From Paramagnetospirillum magneticum AMB-1 (lineage in GTDB: Bacteria > Pseudomonadota > Alphaproteobacteria > Rhodospirillales > Magnetospirillaceae), in contig NC_007626.1 of NCBI RefSeq assembly GCF_000009985.1, positions 620,001 through 684,000 on the forward strand: DNA of 64,000 bases. Reading direction: 5' to 3'. The position numbers and the translations under genes were made by a program. This document shows, one piece after another, positions 36,080 to 42,870 of the stretch. Under the pieces are notes generated by a model, which was not told where the DNA came from, did no database searches, and saw only the letters and a program-made list of their open reading frames with translations. Within the stretch, counting starts at the first letter, position 1. Each line of letters opens with the position of its first letter.

Positions 36080-37300
36080 ATGAACAAGATCAAAGTCGCA
36101 AACCCGATCGTCGAGCTGGACGGCGACGAGATGACCCGGATCATCTGGAAGTTCATCAAGGACAAGCTGATCCTGCCCTACCTGGATGTGGATCTGAAAT
36201 ACTACGATCTGGGCATCGAGTATCGCGACAAGACCGACGACAAGGTGACGATCGAAGCCTCGGAAGCCATCAAGAAGTATGGCGTGGGCGTCAAATGCGC
36301 CACCATCACCCCCGACGAGGCGCGGGTGAAGGAATTCAACCTCAAGAAGATGTGGAAGTCGCCCAACGGCACCATCCGCAACATTCTCGACGGCACCGTG
36401 TTCCGCGAGCCGATCATCTGCAAGAACGTGCCGCGTCTGGTGCCCGGCTGGACCAAGCCCATCGTCATCGGCCGCCACGCCTTCGGTGACCAGTACAAGG
36501 CCACCGACTTCACCGTCCCCGGCCCGGGCAAGCTGACCATCAAGTTCGTCGGCACCAACGGCGAGACCATCGAGCACGAAGTGTTCGACTTCCCCGGCGC
36601 CGGCGTGGCCATGGGTATGTACAACCTGGACGAGTCCATCTACGGCTTCGCCCGGGCTTGCCTGAACTATGGCCAGCAGAAGAAGTGGCCGGTCTACCTG
36701 TCGACCAAGAACACCATTCTCAAGGCCTATGATGGCCGCTTCAAGGACATCTTCCAGGAAGTCTACGAGAAGGAATTCAAGGCCGAATACGCAAAGCTGG
36801 GCATCACCTACGAGCACCGCCTGATCGACGACATGGTCGCTTCGGCGCTGAAATGGTCGGGTGAATTCGTCTGGGCCTGCAAGAACTACGACGGCGACGT
36901 GCAGTCCGACACAGTGGCCCAGGGCTTCGGCTCGCTGGGCCTGATGACCTCGGTGCTGATGAGCCCCGACGGCAAGGTGGTCGAGGCCGAGGCCGCCCAC
37001 GGCACGGTGACCCGTCACTACCGCGAGCACCAGAAGGGCAAGGAGACCTCGACCAACCCCATCGCGTCGATCTTCGCCTGGACGCGGGGCCTGTTCTACC
37101 GCGCCCAGTTCGACAACACCCCCGAGGTGGCCAAGTTCGCCCAGGCTCTTGAGGAAGTGTGCGTCGAGACGGTGGAATCCGGCTTCATGACCAAGGACCT
37201 GGCCATCCTGATCGGCCCCGGCCAGTCGTGGCTGACCACCCAGCAGTTCCTGGACAAGCTGGACGAGAACCTGAAGAAGCGGATGGGCCTGGCGGCGTAA
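36080..37300 (+). CDS. icd: NADP-dependent isocitrate dehydrogenase, dimeric eukaryotic-like type
   Basis: Predicted to catalyse the same reaction as the preceding gene product. 406 residues of the homodimeric type II family found in mitochondria and many alphaproteobacteria. Motifs: N-terminal NPIVELDGDEMTRIIW, substrate loop SPNGTIRNILDGTVFREPI, metal site LIDDMVASALKWSGEFVWAC, NADP site AAHGTVTRHYREHQKG. It begins 106 bp after the monomeric enzyme and ends in a strong terminator. Cotranscription or separate promoters cannot be decided. Confidence 0.96.
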   Translation: MNKIKVANPIVELDGDEMTRIIWKFIKDKLILPYLDVDLKYYDLGIEYRDKTDDKVTIEASEAIKKYGVGVKCATITPDEARVKEFNLKKMWKSPNGTIRNILDGTVFREPIICKNVPRLVPGWTKPIVIGRHAFGDQYKATDFTVPGPGKLTIKFVGTNGETIEHEVFDFPGAGVAMGMYNLDESIYGFARACLNYGQQKKWPVYLSTKNTILKAYDGRFKDIFQEVYEKEFKAEYAKLGITYEHRLIDDMVASALKWSGEFVWACKNYDGDVQSDTVAQGFGSLGLMTSVLMSPDGKVVEAEAAHGTVTRHYREHQKGKETSTNPIASIFAWTRGLFYRAQFDNTPEVAKFAQALEEVCVETVESGFMTKDLAILIGPGQSWLTTQQFLDKLDENLKKRMGLAA

Positions 37301-37328
37301 TGCCGGACTGACGTTCGGTCAAAAAGAA

Positions 37329-37367
37329 CCCCGCCGGCGGCCCAGGCCACCGGCGGGGATTTTTTTT
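37329..37367 (+). terminator. Intrinsic terminator of icd
   Basis: Nine-bp stem CCCCGCCGG/CCGGCGGGG with a 12-base loop followed by a run of eight T residues. It ends 8 bases before the stop of the small minus-strand gene. Confidence 0.9.
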
Positions 37368-37374
37368 GGCCGGA

Positions 37375-37506
37375 TCAGCGGGCGCAGAACGAATCGATGC
37401 GCCGACGCATTTCCTCCTGGGCGCGACTCAACTCCTGGAGGCTGTCGTTGATCCGGGCCATGGTGGCGCCGAAACCGGCGCGGAAATTGTTGATATCGAA
37501 TCTCAT
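37375..37506 (-). CDS. Small hypothetical protein (43 residues)
   Basis: 43 codons from ATG 37506, peptide beginning MRFDINNFRAGFGATMARIN. It has no Pro after the N-terminus and reads as one long amphipathic helix rich in Arg and Glu, ending in Cys-Ala-Arg. GGAAG lies just before the ATG. It sits between the icd terminator and fliP on the same strand as fliP. No family recognised; coding potential rests on the codon pattern and start signal. Confidence 0.45.
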   Translation of the reverse strand: MRFDINNFRAGFGATMARINDSLQELSRAQEEMRRRIDSFCAR

Positions 37507-37655
37507 GCTTCCGCACACCCCTGAGTTGGATCGACCCCCTACTGGGGTCATGCGCGAAGTATGACAAAGGAATGGCAATACATTTCGCGTTGGCTGTTAA
37601 CTCAATTTAAACCAACTTGAAATGTGTCGTCACTTCTCGATTCGGTAGTAGGTTC

Positions 37656-38408
37656 TTACCCGTAACTCTGCACCAGGGAGCCTACGACCAGATACCAGCC
37701 ATCTACCATAACGAAGAAGATCAGCTTGAACGGCAGGGAGATCATGGCGGGCGGAATCATCATCATGCCCATGCTCATCAGCACCGAGGCGATGACCATG
37801 TCGATGATCAGGAACGGCAGGAAGATCAGAAAGCCGATTTCGAAGGCGCGGCGCAGCTCGCTGATCATGAAGGCGGGGATCAAGGCCCGCAGGGGGGCGT
37901 CCTCGGCCTTCTCCACCTCCTTGGCGCGCGACAGATCCATGAACAGCTTGAGATCCTGGCCGCGCACATGCTTGCTCATGAAGGCGTGGAACGGCTTGAC
38001 GGCGCGCTCGAAGCCCTCGATCTCGTCCAGATGGCCGTCCATCACCGGTGCGATGCCGTCGGTCCAGGCCTTCTCGAAGGTGGGAGCCATCACGAAGGCG
38101 GTCAGAAACATGGCCAGGCTGACCATCACCGTATTGGGCGGGCTCTGCTGGGTGCCCAGAGCCTGACGCAGGAAGCCCAGCACCACCACGAAGCGGGTGA
38201 ACGATGTGACCATCACCAGGATGGAGGGCGCCACCGACAGCACGGTGGTCAGCGCGATCAGCTGAATGATGCGCGACGTGGCGCTGGCCTGCGGTCCGCC
38301 CAGATCGATGTTCAGGGACTGGGCCAGAACCGGTCCGGCCGCCAGGGCGGTCAGGATGCCAACGGCGGCGGCCAGGATCATCCGGCGGCGGGAAGCAAGG
38401 CGGGTCAT
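37656..38408 (-). CDS. fliP: Flagellar biosynthesis protein FliP
   Basis: Predicted core subunit of the flagellar type III export gate in the inner membrane. 250 residues. A cleavable signal peptide (hydrophobic region ending GPVLAQS) and four membrane segments. Family motifs: MVTSFTRFVVVLGFLRQALG and FMISELRRAFEIGFLIFLPF and a C-terminal MMMIPPAMISLPFKLIFFVM. Its ATG overlaps the fliO stop (ATGA). Last gene of a minus-strand flagellar operon read from the CtrA-box region at 39.4 kb. FliQ, FliR and FlhB come from the divergent operon. Confidence 0.95.
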   Translation of the reverse strand: MTRLASRRRMILAAAVGILTALAAGPVLAQSLNIDLGGPQASATSRIIQLIALTTVLSVAPSILVMVTSFTRFVVVLGFLRQALGTQQSPPNTVMVSLAMFLTAFVMAPTFEKAWTDGIAPVMDGHLDEIEGFERAVKPFHAFMSKHVRGQDLKLFMDLSRAKEVEKAEDAPLRALIPAFMISELRRAFEIGFLIFLPFLIIDMVIASVLMSMGMMMIPPAMISLPFKLIFFVMVDGWYLVVGSLVQSYG

Positions 38409-38737
38409 GTTCCGGTCTCCGGCTCGGTTGGGTCCGACCAGTCGGCTTCCGGGCCGGACAGGGTGAAGGCGGCGCGCGGGCAATCGGTCTCCACCACCGC
38501 AGGCTGGGCACCGCCCAGGACCAGCAGATGCTCGCGGTCGTCGCGGCGGATCAGGACCAGACGATGTTTCACGTCCAGCGTCAAGGATTCCACCACGGCC
38601 AGCCGGCGGCCGGCGGCGCCGGGACGTCTGGCCACCATGCCCGGCAGGCGGCTCCGCACCACCCACAGCACGCCGAAGATCAGTCCCAGCACCGCCACCA
38701 GCGACAGGATGAAACGCAGGTAATGGGCTGAATCCAT
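38405..38737 (-). CDS. fliO: Flagellar biosynthesis protein FliO-like
   Basis: 110 residues. One N-terminal membrane segment (LRFILSLVAVLGLIFGVLWV, about 7-26), then a short cytoplasmic domain with GRRLAVVESLTLDVKHRLVL and REHLLVLGG, the typical FliO pattern. It is thought to help FliP assemble in the export gate. Placement directly upstream of fliP with a four-base overlap supports the call. Confidence 0.88.
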   Translation of the reverse strand: MDSAHYLRFILSLVAVLGLIFGVLWVVRSRLPGMVARRPGAAGRRLAVVESLTLDVKHRLVLIRRDDREHLLVLGGAQPAVVETDCPRAAFTLSGPEADWSDPTEPETGT

Positions 38738-38739
38738 GC

Positions 38740-39006
38740 TCAGGCGTCCAGGGAGGTCGGGTTGTTGCGCTGGGTCAGCGCGGCGGCCAGCAGGTCGAGA
38801 TCGGCCACCAGGGCCTCGAGGCCGGGGCGGAAGGCCACGCCCTCGGAGCGCTCCAGGCCGAGCACGGCGCCGCAGACGTGGCGGACCCGGCCTTCCAGGG
38901 CGGCAAGATCCACTTCGGTGCCGGTGGCCAGCAGGCGCCGGGCGGTGCCCACCAGGGTGGAGGCCTTTTCCAGTTCCTGGCGCAGCGCGTCGGATTCGGT
39001 GCTCAT
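38740..39006 (-). CDS. Hypothetical protein in the flagellar fliOP operon
   Basis: 88 residues, helical, no membrane segment. It has an acidic, Leu-rich pattern such as ALRQELEKASTLVGTARRLL and GLEALVADLDLLAAALTQ. Coupled to the flhB-like gene by ATGA upstream and 2 bp before fliO. Operon context implies a flagellar or export-related role, perhaps a small chaperone-like helper; the family is not recognised. Confidence 0.7.
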   Translation of the reverse strand: MSTESDALRQELEKASTLVGTARRLLATGTEVDLAALEGRVRHVCGAVLGLERSEGVAFRPGLEALVADLDLLAAALTQRNNPTSLDA

Positions 39007-39356
39007 GCGGCGCCTCCGGGGGGCGGGGCCGCGCCCATGGCGCCATTGGCGCGATAGACATAGGCCAGGATCTCGGCCACGGCGACGAAGGCCTCGACCG
39101 GAATGACGGTGTCGACCTCGACGGCGGCCAGGACCTCGGCCAGATCGGGATCGGTGCGGACCTTCACCCCATGGGCGAAGGCCAACTGCAGAATCTGTTC
39201 GGCCACCGCGCCCCGTCCCGAGGCGGTGACGGTGGGCAGGCCGGGATGGTCGGGGTCGTCGGCCAGGGCCACGGCCACCTGACGGCGCCTGGGGGCGGCG
39301 GCGGCCTTGGCCCGCTCGCTCTCCGCCTCCTCGTCCCAAATGTCCCTATCGCCCAT
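39003..39356 (-). CDS. Short FlhB C-terminal-domain-like protein (FlhX type)
   Basis: 117 residues resembling only the cytoplasmic domain of FlhB/YscU: RRQVAVALADD, HPGLPTVTASGRGAVAEQI, VKVRTDPDLAEVLAAVEVD and IPVEAFVAVAEILAYVYRA. It has no membrane part and lacks the self-cleaving NPTH motif, where FlhB at 41803 has it. Such FlhX proteins occur in some bacteria and can partly substitute for the cleaved FlhB C-terminus. ATG 39356 is preferred to an upstream GTG. First gene of the minus-strand flagellar operon. Confidence 0.8.
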   Translation of the reverse strand: MGDRDIWDEEAESERAKAAAAPRRRQVAVALADDPDHPGLPTVTASGRGAVAEQILQLAFAHGVKVRTDPDLAEVLAAVEVDTVIPVEAFVAVAEILAYVYRANGAMGAAPPPGGAA

Positions 39357-39406
39357 GGCCGGCTTTCCAAGCGGGTTCACCAGGGCTCACAATGGCCTGG
39401 GCGCGC

Positions 39407-39421
39407 TTAAAATTCGTTTAA
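39407..39421. promoter_or_regulatory. CtrA binding box (TTAA-N7-TTAA)
   Basis: A perfect TTAA-N7-TTAA (39407-39421), the consensus of the alphaproteobacterial regulator CtrA, whose gene is at 57510. It lies within a larger inverted repeat CCTGGGC/GCCCAGG (39396-39427), midway between two divergent flagellar operons, 51 bp before one start and 133 bp before the other. Confidence 0.65.
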
Positions 39422-39554
39422 GCCCAGGAATTGGGCATCGGGCCAAACCCGCAGGGTGCCCCGGCTTTACTGAATCTTAAACGGCATGGGTGGATAGTGA
39501 TCATGGCGAGACGGGTCCGCTCGCCCACCTGTACCCCGGCGAAGGTTCGCGTCC

Positions 39555-39956
39555 ATGTACGACGATCTCGGCATTTTCAAGATGGCCAAGGCCCAGATGG
39601 ACTGGATCGCCCAGCGCCAGGAGGTGCTGGCCAGCAACATCGCCAATGCCAATACGCCGCGCTACCTGCCCAAGGACATCAAGCCGCTCGACTTCAAGGA
39701 AGTGCTGGCCGGCACGGCCCAGCCCGACGTGGGTGCCACCACCACCAACGCCAAGCATATTGTGCCCGAGGTGACGCCCAGCCCCTTCAAGGCGGTGACC
39801 CAGCGCCGGACTTTCGAATCCACTCCCGACGGCAACGCCGTCATCCTGGAAGAGCAGATAGCCAAGGTTGGCGACGCCAATTCCAAGTACAACGCCGCCG
39901 CCGCGCTGTTCCAGAAGTACCAGAAGATGATCAAGACCGCCTCGGGCAGCCGCTAG
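39555..39956 (+). CDS. flgB: Flagellar proximal rod protein FlgB
   Basis: 133 residues, normal for FlgB. The N-terminal rod motif appears as LASNIANANTPRYLPKDIKP (about 25-44); a C-terminal helical segment YNAAAALFQKYQKMIKTA closes the protein. It is exported and assembled at the rod base. First gene of a plus-strand operon flgB-flgC-fliE-fliQ-fliR-flhB-cckA behind the CtrA box. Confidence 0.93.
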   Translation: MYDDLGIFKMAKAQMDWIAQRQEVLASNIANANTPRYLPKDIKPLDFKEVLAGTAQPDVGATTTNAKHIVPEVTPSPFKAVTQRRTFESTPDGNAVILEEQIAKVGDANSKYNAAAALFQKYQKMIKTASGSR

Positions 39957-39995
39957 GCCCGTAATTCCAAGAGCCCGTAATTCCAAGAGATCGCC

Positions 39996-40406
39996 ATGGA
40001 CGAACTCAGCAAAAGTACGCAGACAGCCATTTCGGGCATGAAGGTGCAGTCGCAGCGTCTGCGGGTGATCTCGGAGAATCTCGCCAATGCCGATTCCCTG
40101 GCCCAGACCCCCGAGGGGCTGCCCTATCGCCGCAAGGTGATGACCTTCAAGAACGAGCTGGACCGCGCCACCGGCACCAATGTGGTCAAGGTGGACAAGG
40201 TGCGGGCCGATTCCGCCGAGTTCCAGCGCCGCTACGACCCCAAGCATCCGGCCGCCGACCGCGACGGCTATGTGCTGGCCCCCAACGTCAATCCGTTGAT
40301 CGAGATGATGGACATGCGCGAGGCCCAGCGCAGCTATGAGGCCAACATGAACGTCATCAACGCTTCCCGCTCGCTGCTGTCGCGCACCATCGAGATGTTG
40401 CGCTAG
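39996..40406 (+). CDS. flgC: Flagellar rod protein FlgC
   Basis: 136 residues. Rod-protein motif VISENLANADSLAQTPEG (about 25-42) and the classical C-terminal DMREAQRSYEANMNVINASR. Paired with flgB, 39 bp after it. Between flgB and flgC a short direct repeat, CCCGTAATTCCAAGAG, is seen at about 39958-39988. Confidence 0.94.
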   Translation: MDELSKSTQTAISGMKVQSQRLRVISENLANADSLAQTPEGLPYRRKVMTFKNELDRATGTNVVKVDKVRADSAEFQRRYDPKHPAADRDGYVLAPNVNPLIEMMDMREAQRSYEANMNVINASRSLLSRTIEMLR

Positions 40407-40435
40407 GCCAGATGCCGCGTTAAGGATCCATCATC

Positions 40436-40747
40436 ATGACTTCCCGCCTCACCGACGCCATCTCCGCCTATAAGACCGCCGCCAATCCCTTCGAATCGGT
40501 GGGCAAGACCTCCGAGACCGAAGGCAACGGCACCGACTTCGCCTCCGTGCTGAAGGATGCGGCCAAGGTGGCGGTGGGTGACGCCAAGACGGCAGAAAAA
40601 GCCTCCATGTCGGCCATTGCCGGCAAGGCCGACATCCGCGAAGTGGTGGCCGCCGTCGCCAATGCGGAAATGACCCTGGAAACCGTGGTCAATGTCCGCG
40701 ACAAGGTGATCAACGCCTATAACGAAATCCTGCGCATGCCCATCTGA
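40436..40747 (+). CDS. fliE: Flagellar hook-basal body protein FliE
   Basis: 103 residues. The C-terminal region has DIREVVAAVANAEMTLETVV and RDKVINAYNEILRMPI, diagnostic of FliE, the adaptor between the MS ring and rod. Start ATG with AAGGA upstream. Follows flgC by 29 bp and precedes fliQ by 15 bp. Confidence 0.93.
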   Translation: MTSRLTDAISAYKTAANPFESVGKTSETEGNGTDFASVLKDAAKVAVGDAKTAEKASMSAIAGKADIREVVAAVANAEMTLETVVNVRDKVINAYNEILRMPI

Positions 40748-40762
40748 TCGGGTCCGGCCCAG

Positions 40763-41032
40763 ATGACCGAGCCCGAGTTGATCGACATCGCCCGCGAAAC
40801 CATCATGGTCATGCTGAAGGTGGCGGCGCCCACCCTGCTGACCGGTCTGGTGGTGGGTCTGGTCATTTCCATTTTCCAGACTCTGACCCAGATTCAGGAG
40901 CAGACGCTGACCTTCGTGCCGAAGATGCTCTTGGTCTTCGCCTCCATGATCCTGTTCCTACCCTTCATGCTGCATTCGCTGACCGAGTTCTGGAGACTGG
41001 TCATGGACCGCGTCGTCGCCGGCGGCGGTTAA
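40763..41032 (+). CDS. fliQ: Flagellar biosynthesis protein FliQ
   Basis: 89 residues with two membrane segments (about 14-37 and 51-72) separated by SIFQTLTQIQEQTLTFVPKM, the conserved FliQ loop. Inner-membrane export gate subunit. One base separates it from fliR. Confidence 0.94.
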   Translation: MTEPELIDIARETIMVMLKVAAPTLLTGLVVGLVISIFQTLTQIQEQTLTFVPKMLLVFASMILFLPFMLHSLTEFWRLVMDRVVAGGG

Positions 41033-41033
41033 C

Positions 41034-41798
41034 GTGCTGACCGATCTGCTCCAGCTCGACATCTTCCGGTTCTTCCTGGTGTTTACACGCATCGGCGCCG
41101 CCCTGATGCTGTTTCCCGGCCTGGGCGGCTCGCTGGTCTCGACCCGCATCCGCCTATTGCTGGCCTTGTCGGTGGCCTTCGTCATGCTGCCCGTGGTGGG
41201 CGCCAGCTTTCCGGCGGTGCCCCGCAGCGTCGGCGGCATGCTGCTGGCGGTGTTCGGCGAGGCGGTGGTGGGAGTCTATCTCGGCACGGTGATCATGTTC
41301 ATCATGTCGACGCTCAACATGGCCGGCTCCATGATCGGCTATCAGACGGGCCTGACCAACGCCTTCTCCTTCGACCCCATCGCGCAGCAGCAGAGCCAGC
41401 TTCTTACCGGCTTCCTGGCTAATATCGGGCTGGTGGCGGTGTTCGCCACCGATATGCATCACCTGATGTTCCAGGCGGTATTCGAATCCTATTATCTGTT
41501 CCCGCCGGGCCAGCCGCTACAGTTCGGAGACTATGCCGAGACGCTAGGCCATCTGGCTACCGACACCTTCAAGGTGGGAACCCAGTTCGCGGCACCGCTG
41601 GTGGTGTTCGGCCTAGTGTTCTACACTGGCCTCGGCCTGCTGTCGCGGCTGGTGCCCCAGTTGCAGGTGTTCTTCGTCGGTATGCCGGTGCAGGTGATGG
41701 TGGGGATGTGGCTGTTCATGGTGACGATGCCGCTGGTGATCTCGCTGTTCCTGCGCTTCTTCGAATCCGGCCTGATGCCCTACGTCCAGCCGAGGTAA
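41034..41798 (+). CDS. fliR: Flagellar biosynthesis protein FliR
   Basis: 254 residues, six membrane segments. Conserved FliR features include FTRIGAALMLFPGLGGSLVS, MAGSMIGYQTGLTNAFSFDP and a C-terminal QVFFVGMPVQVMVGMWLF. Starts with GTG at 41034, one base after fliQ. Export gate component with FliP, FliQ and FlhB. Confidence 0.94.
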   Translation: MLTDLLQLDIFRFFLVFTRIGAALMLFPGLGGSLVSTRIRLLLALSVAFVMLPVVGASFPAVPRSVGGMLLAVFGEAVVGVYLGTVIMFIMSTLNMAGSMIGYQTGLTNAFSFDPIAQQQSQLLTGFLANIGLVAVFATDMHHLMFQAVFESYYLFPPGQPLQFGDYAETLGHLATDTFKVGTQFAAPLVVFGLVFYTGLGLLSRLVPQLQVFFVGMPVQVMVGMWLFMVTMPLVISLFLRFFESGLMPYVQPR

Positions 41799-41802
41799 GA
41801 GC

Positions 41803-42870
41803 ATGGCCGAAGATTCCGACGACAAAACAGAAGAACCAACAGACCGAAAACTGAGCCAGGCCCGCGAGCAGGGCAATATCCCCACCTCCCAGGAGGTGAA
41901 GATCTGGGCGAGCCTGGTGGGGGCGCTGGTGGTGGTCACCCTGTTCGCCCCTTACATGGCCCGCGATATCGGGCGCCTGCTGCTGCCCTTCGTCGAGCAC
42001 CCCCATGCCTTCCCCATGGGGAGGGAGGATGTGGGCCAGTTGCTGTCCGGCATCACGGTGGACATGATCAAGCTTCTGATCATGCCCATGATGATGCTGG
42101 TGGTGCTGGCCATCGCCTCGGCCATGGGCCAGAGCGGCCTGATGTTCCTGCCCGACAAGCTGACCTTGGATTTCGGCAAGCTGAGCCCCGGCAAGGGCCT
42201 TCAGCGCATCTTCTCCGGCCGCAATCTGGTGGAGTTCGTCAAGTCGCTGTTCAAGGTGTCGGCCATCGGCTTCGTCATCTTTCTGATCCTGAAATCGCAT
42301 ATGAGCGAATATGCCGGCCTGGCGGCGCTGGACCTGATGGCGGTGCTCGACTATCTGCGCCATCAGGTGATCACCATGATCATTGTGGTGGTGCTGATGG
42401 TCTTCGTGCTGGCCGCCGCCGACTGGTTCTATCAGCGCTGGGCCTTCACCCAGCAGATGAAGATGACCAAGCAGGAGATCAAGGACGAGCACAAGCAGAC
42501 CGAAGGCGATCCCATGATCAAGGGCCGCCTGCGCGCCTTGCGCATGCAGCGCGCCCGCCAGCGCATGATGGCCGCCGTGCCCCGGGCCAGCGTGGTGGTG
42601 ACCAACCCCACCCATTACGCCGTGGCATTGCAATACGACCAGGATTCCATGGGGGCGCCCGTCCTGGTGGCCAAGGGCGTCGACCTGATCGCCAAGCGCA
42701 TCCGCGACCTGGCCACCGAGAACGAAGTGCCCATCGTCGAGAATCCGCCCCTGGCCCGCGCCCTTTACGCCACGGTCGAGCTGGACCAGGAAATCCCGCC
42801 CGAGCACTACAAAACCGTGGCGGAAATTATCGGTTACGTCATGAAGCTGAAGGGTGAACTTGCGCATTAA
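41803..42870 (+). CDS. flhB: Flagellar biosynthesis protein FlhB
   Basis: 355 residues, full length. Four membrane segments in the first two thirds, then the cytoplasmic substrate-specificity switch with the self-cleaving NPTHYAVALQY motif (Asn-Pro about 267). N-terminal DDKTEEPTDRKLSQAREQG is classic. The last 17 bases overlap the GTG start of cckA, so the export gene and the cell-cycle kinase are translationally coupled. Confidence 0.96.
   Translation: MAEDSDDKTEEPTDRKLSQAREQGNIPTSQEVKIWASLVGALVVVTLFAPYMARDIGRLLLPFVEHPHAFPMGREDVGQLLSGITVDMIKLLIMPMMMLVVLAIASAMGQSGLMFLPDKLTLDFGKLSPGKGLQRIFSGRNLVEFVKSLFKVSAIGFVIFLILKSHMSEYAGLAALDLMAVLDYLRHQVITMIIVVVLMVFVLAAADWFYQRWAFTQQMKMTKQEIKDEHKQTEGDPMIKGRLRALRMQRARQRMMAAVPRASVVVTNPTHYAVALQYDQDSMGAPVLVAKGVDLIAKRIRDLATENEVPIVENPPLARALYATVELDQEIPPEHYKTVAEIIGYVMKLKGELAH

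Noticed and set aside
37597..37610. TTAA-N6-TTAA before the 43-residue gene as a CtrA box
   Set aside because: The spacer is six bases, not seven, and it lies in a generally AT-rich patch.
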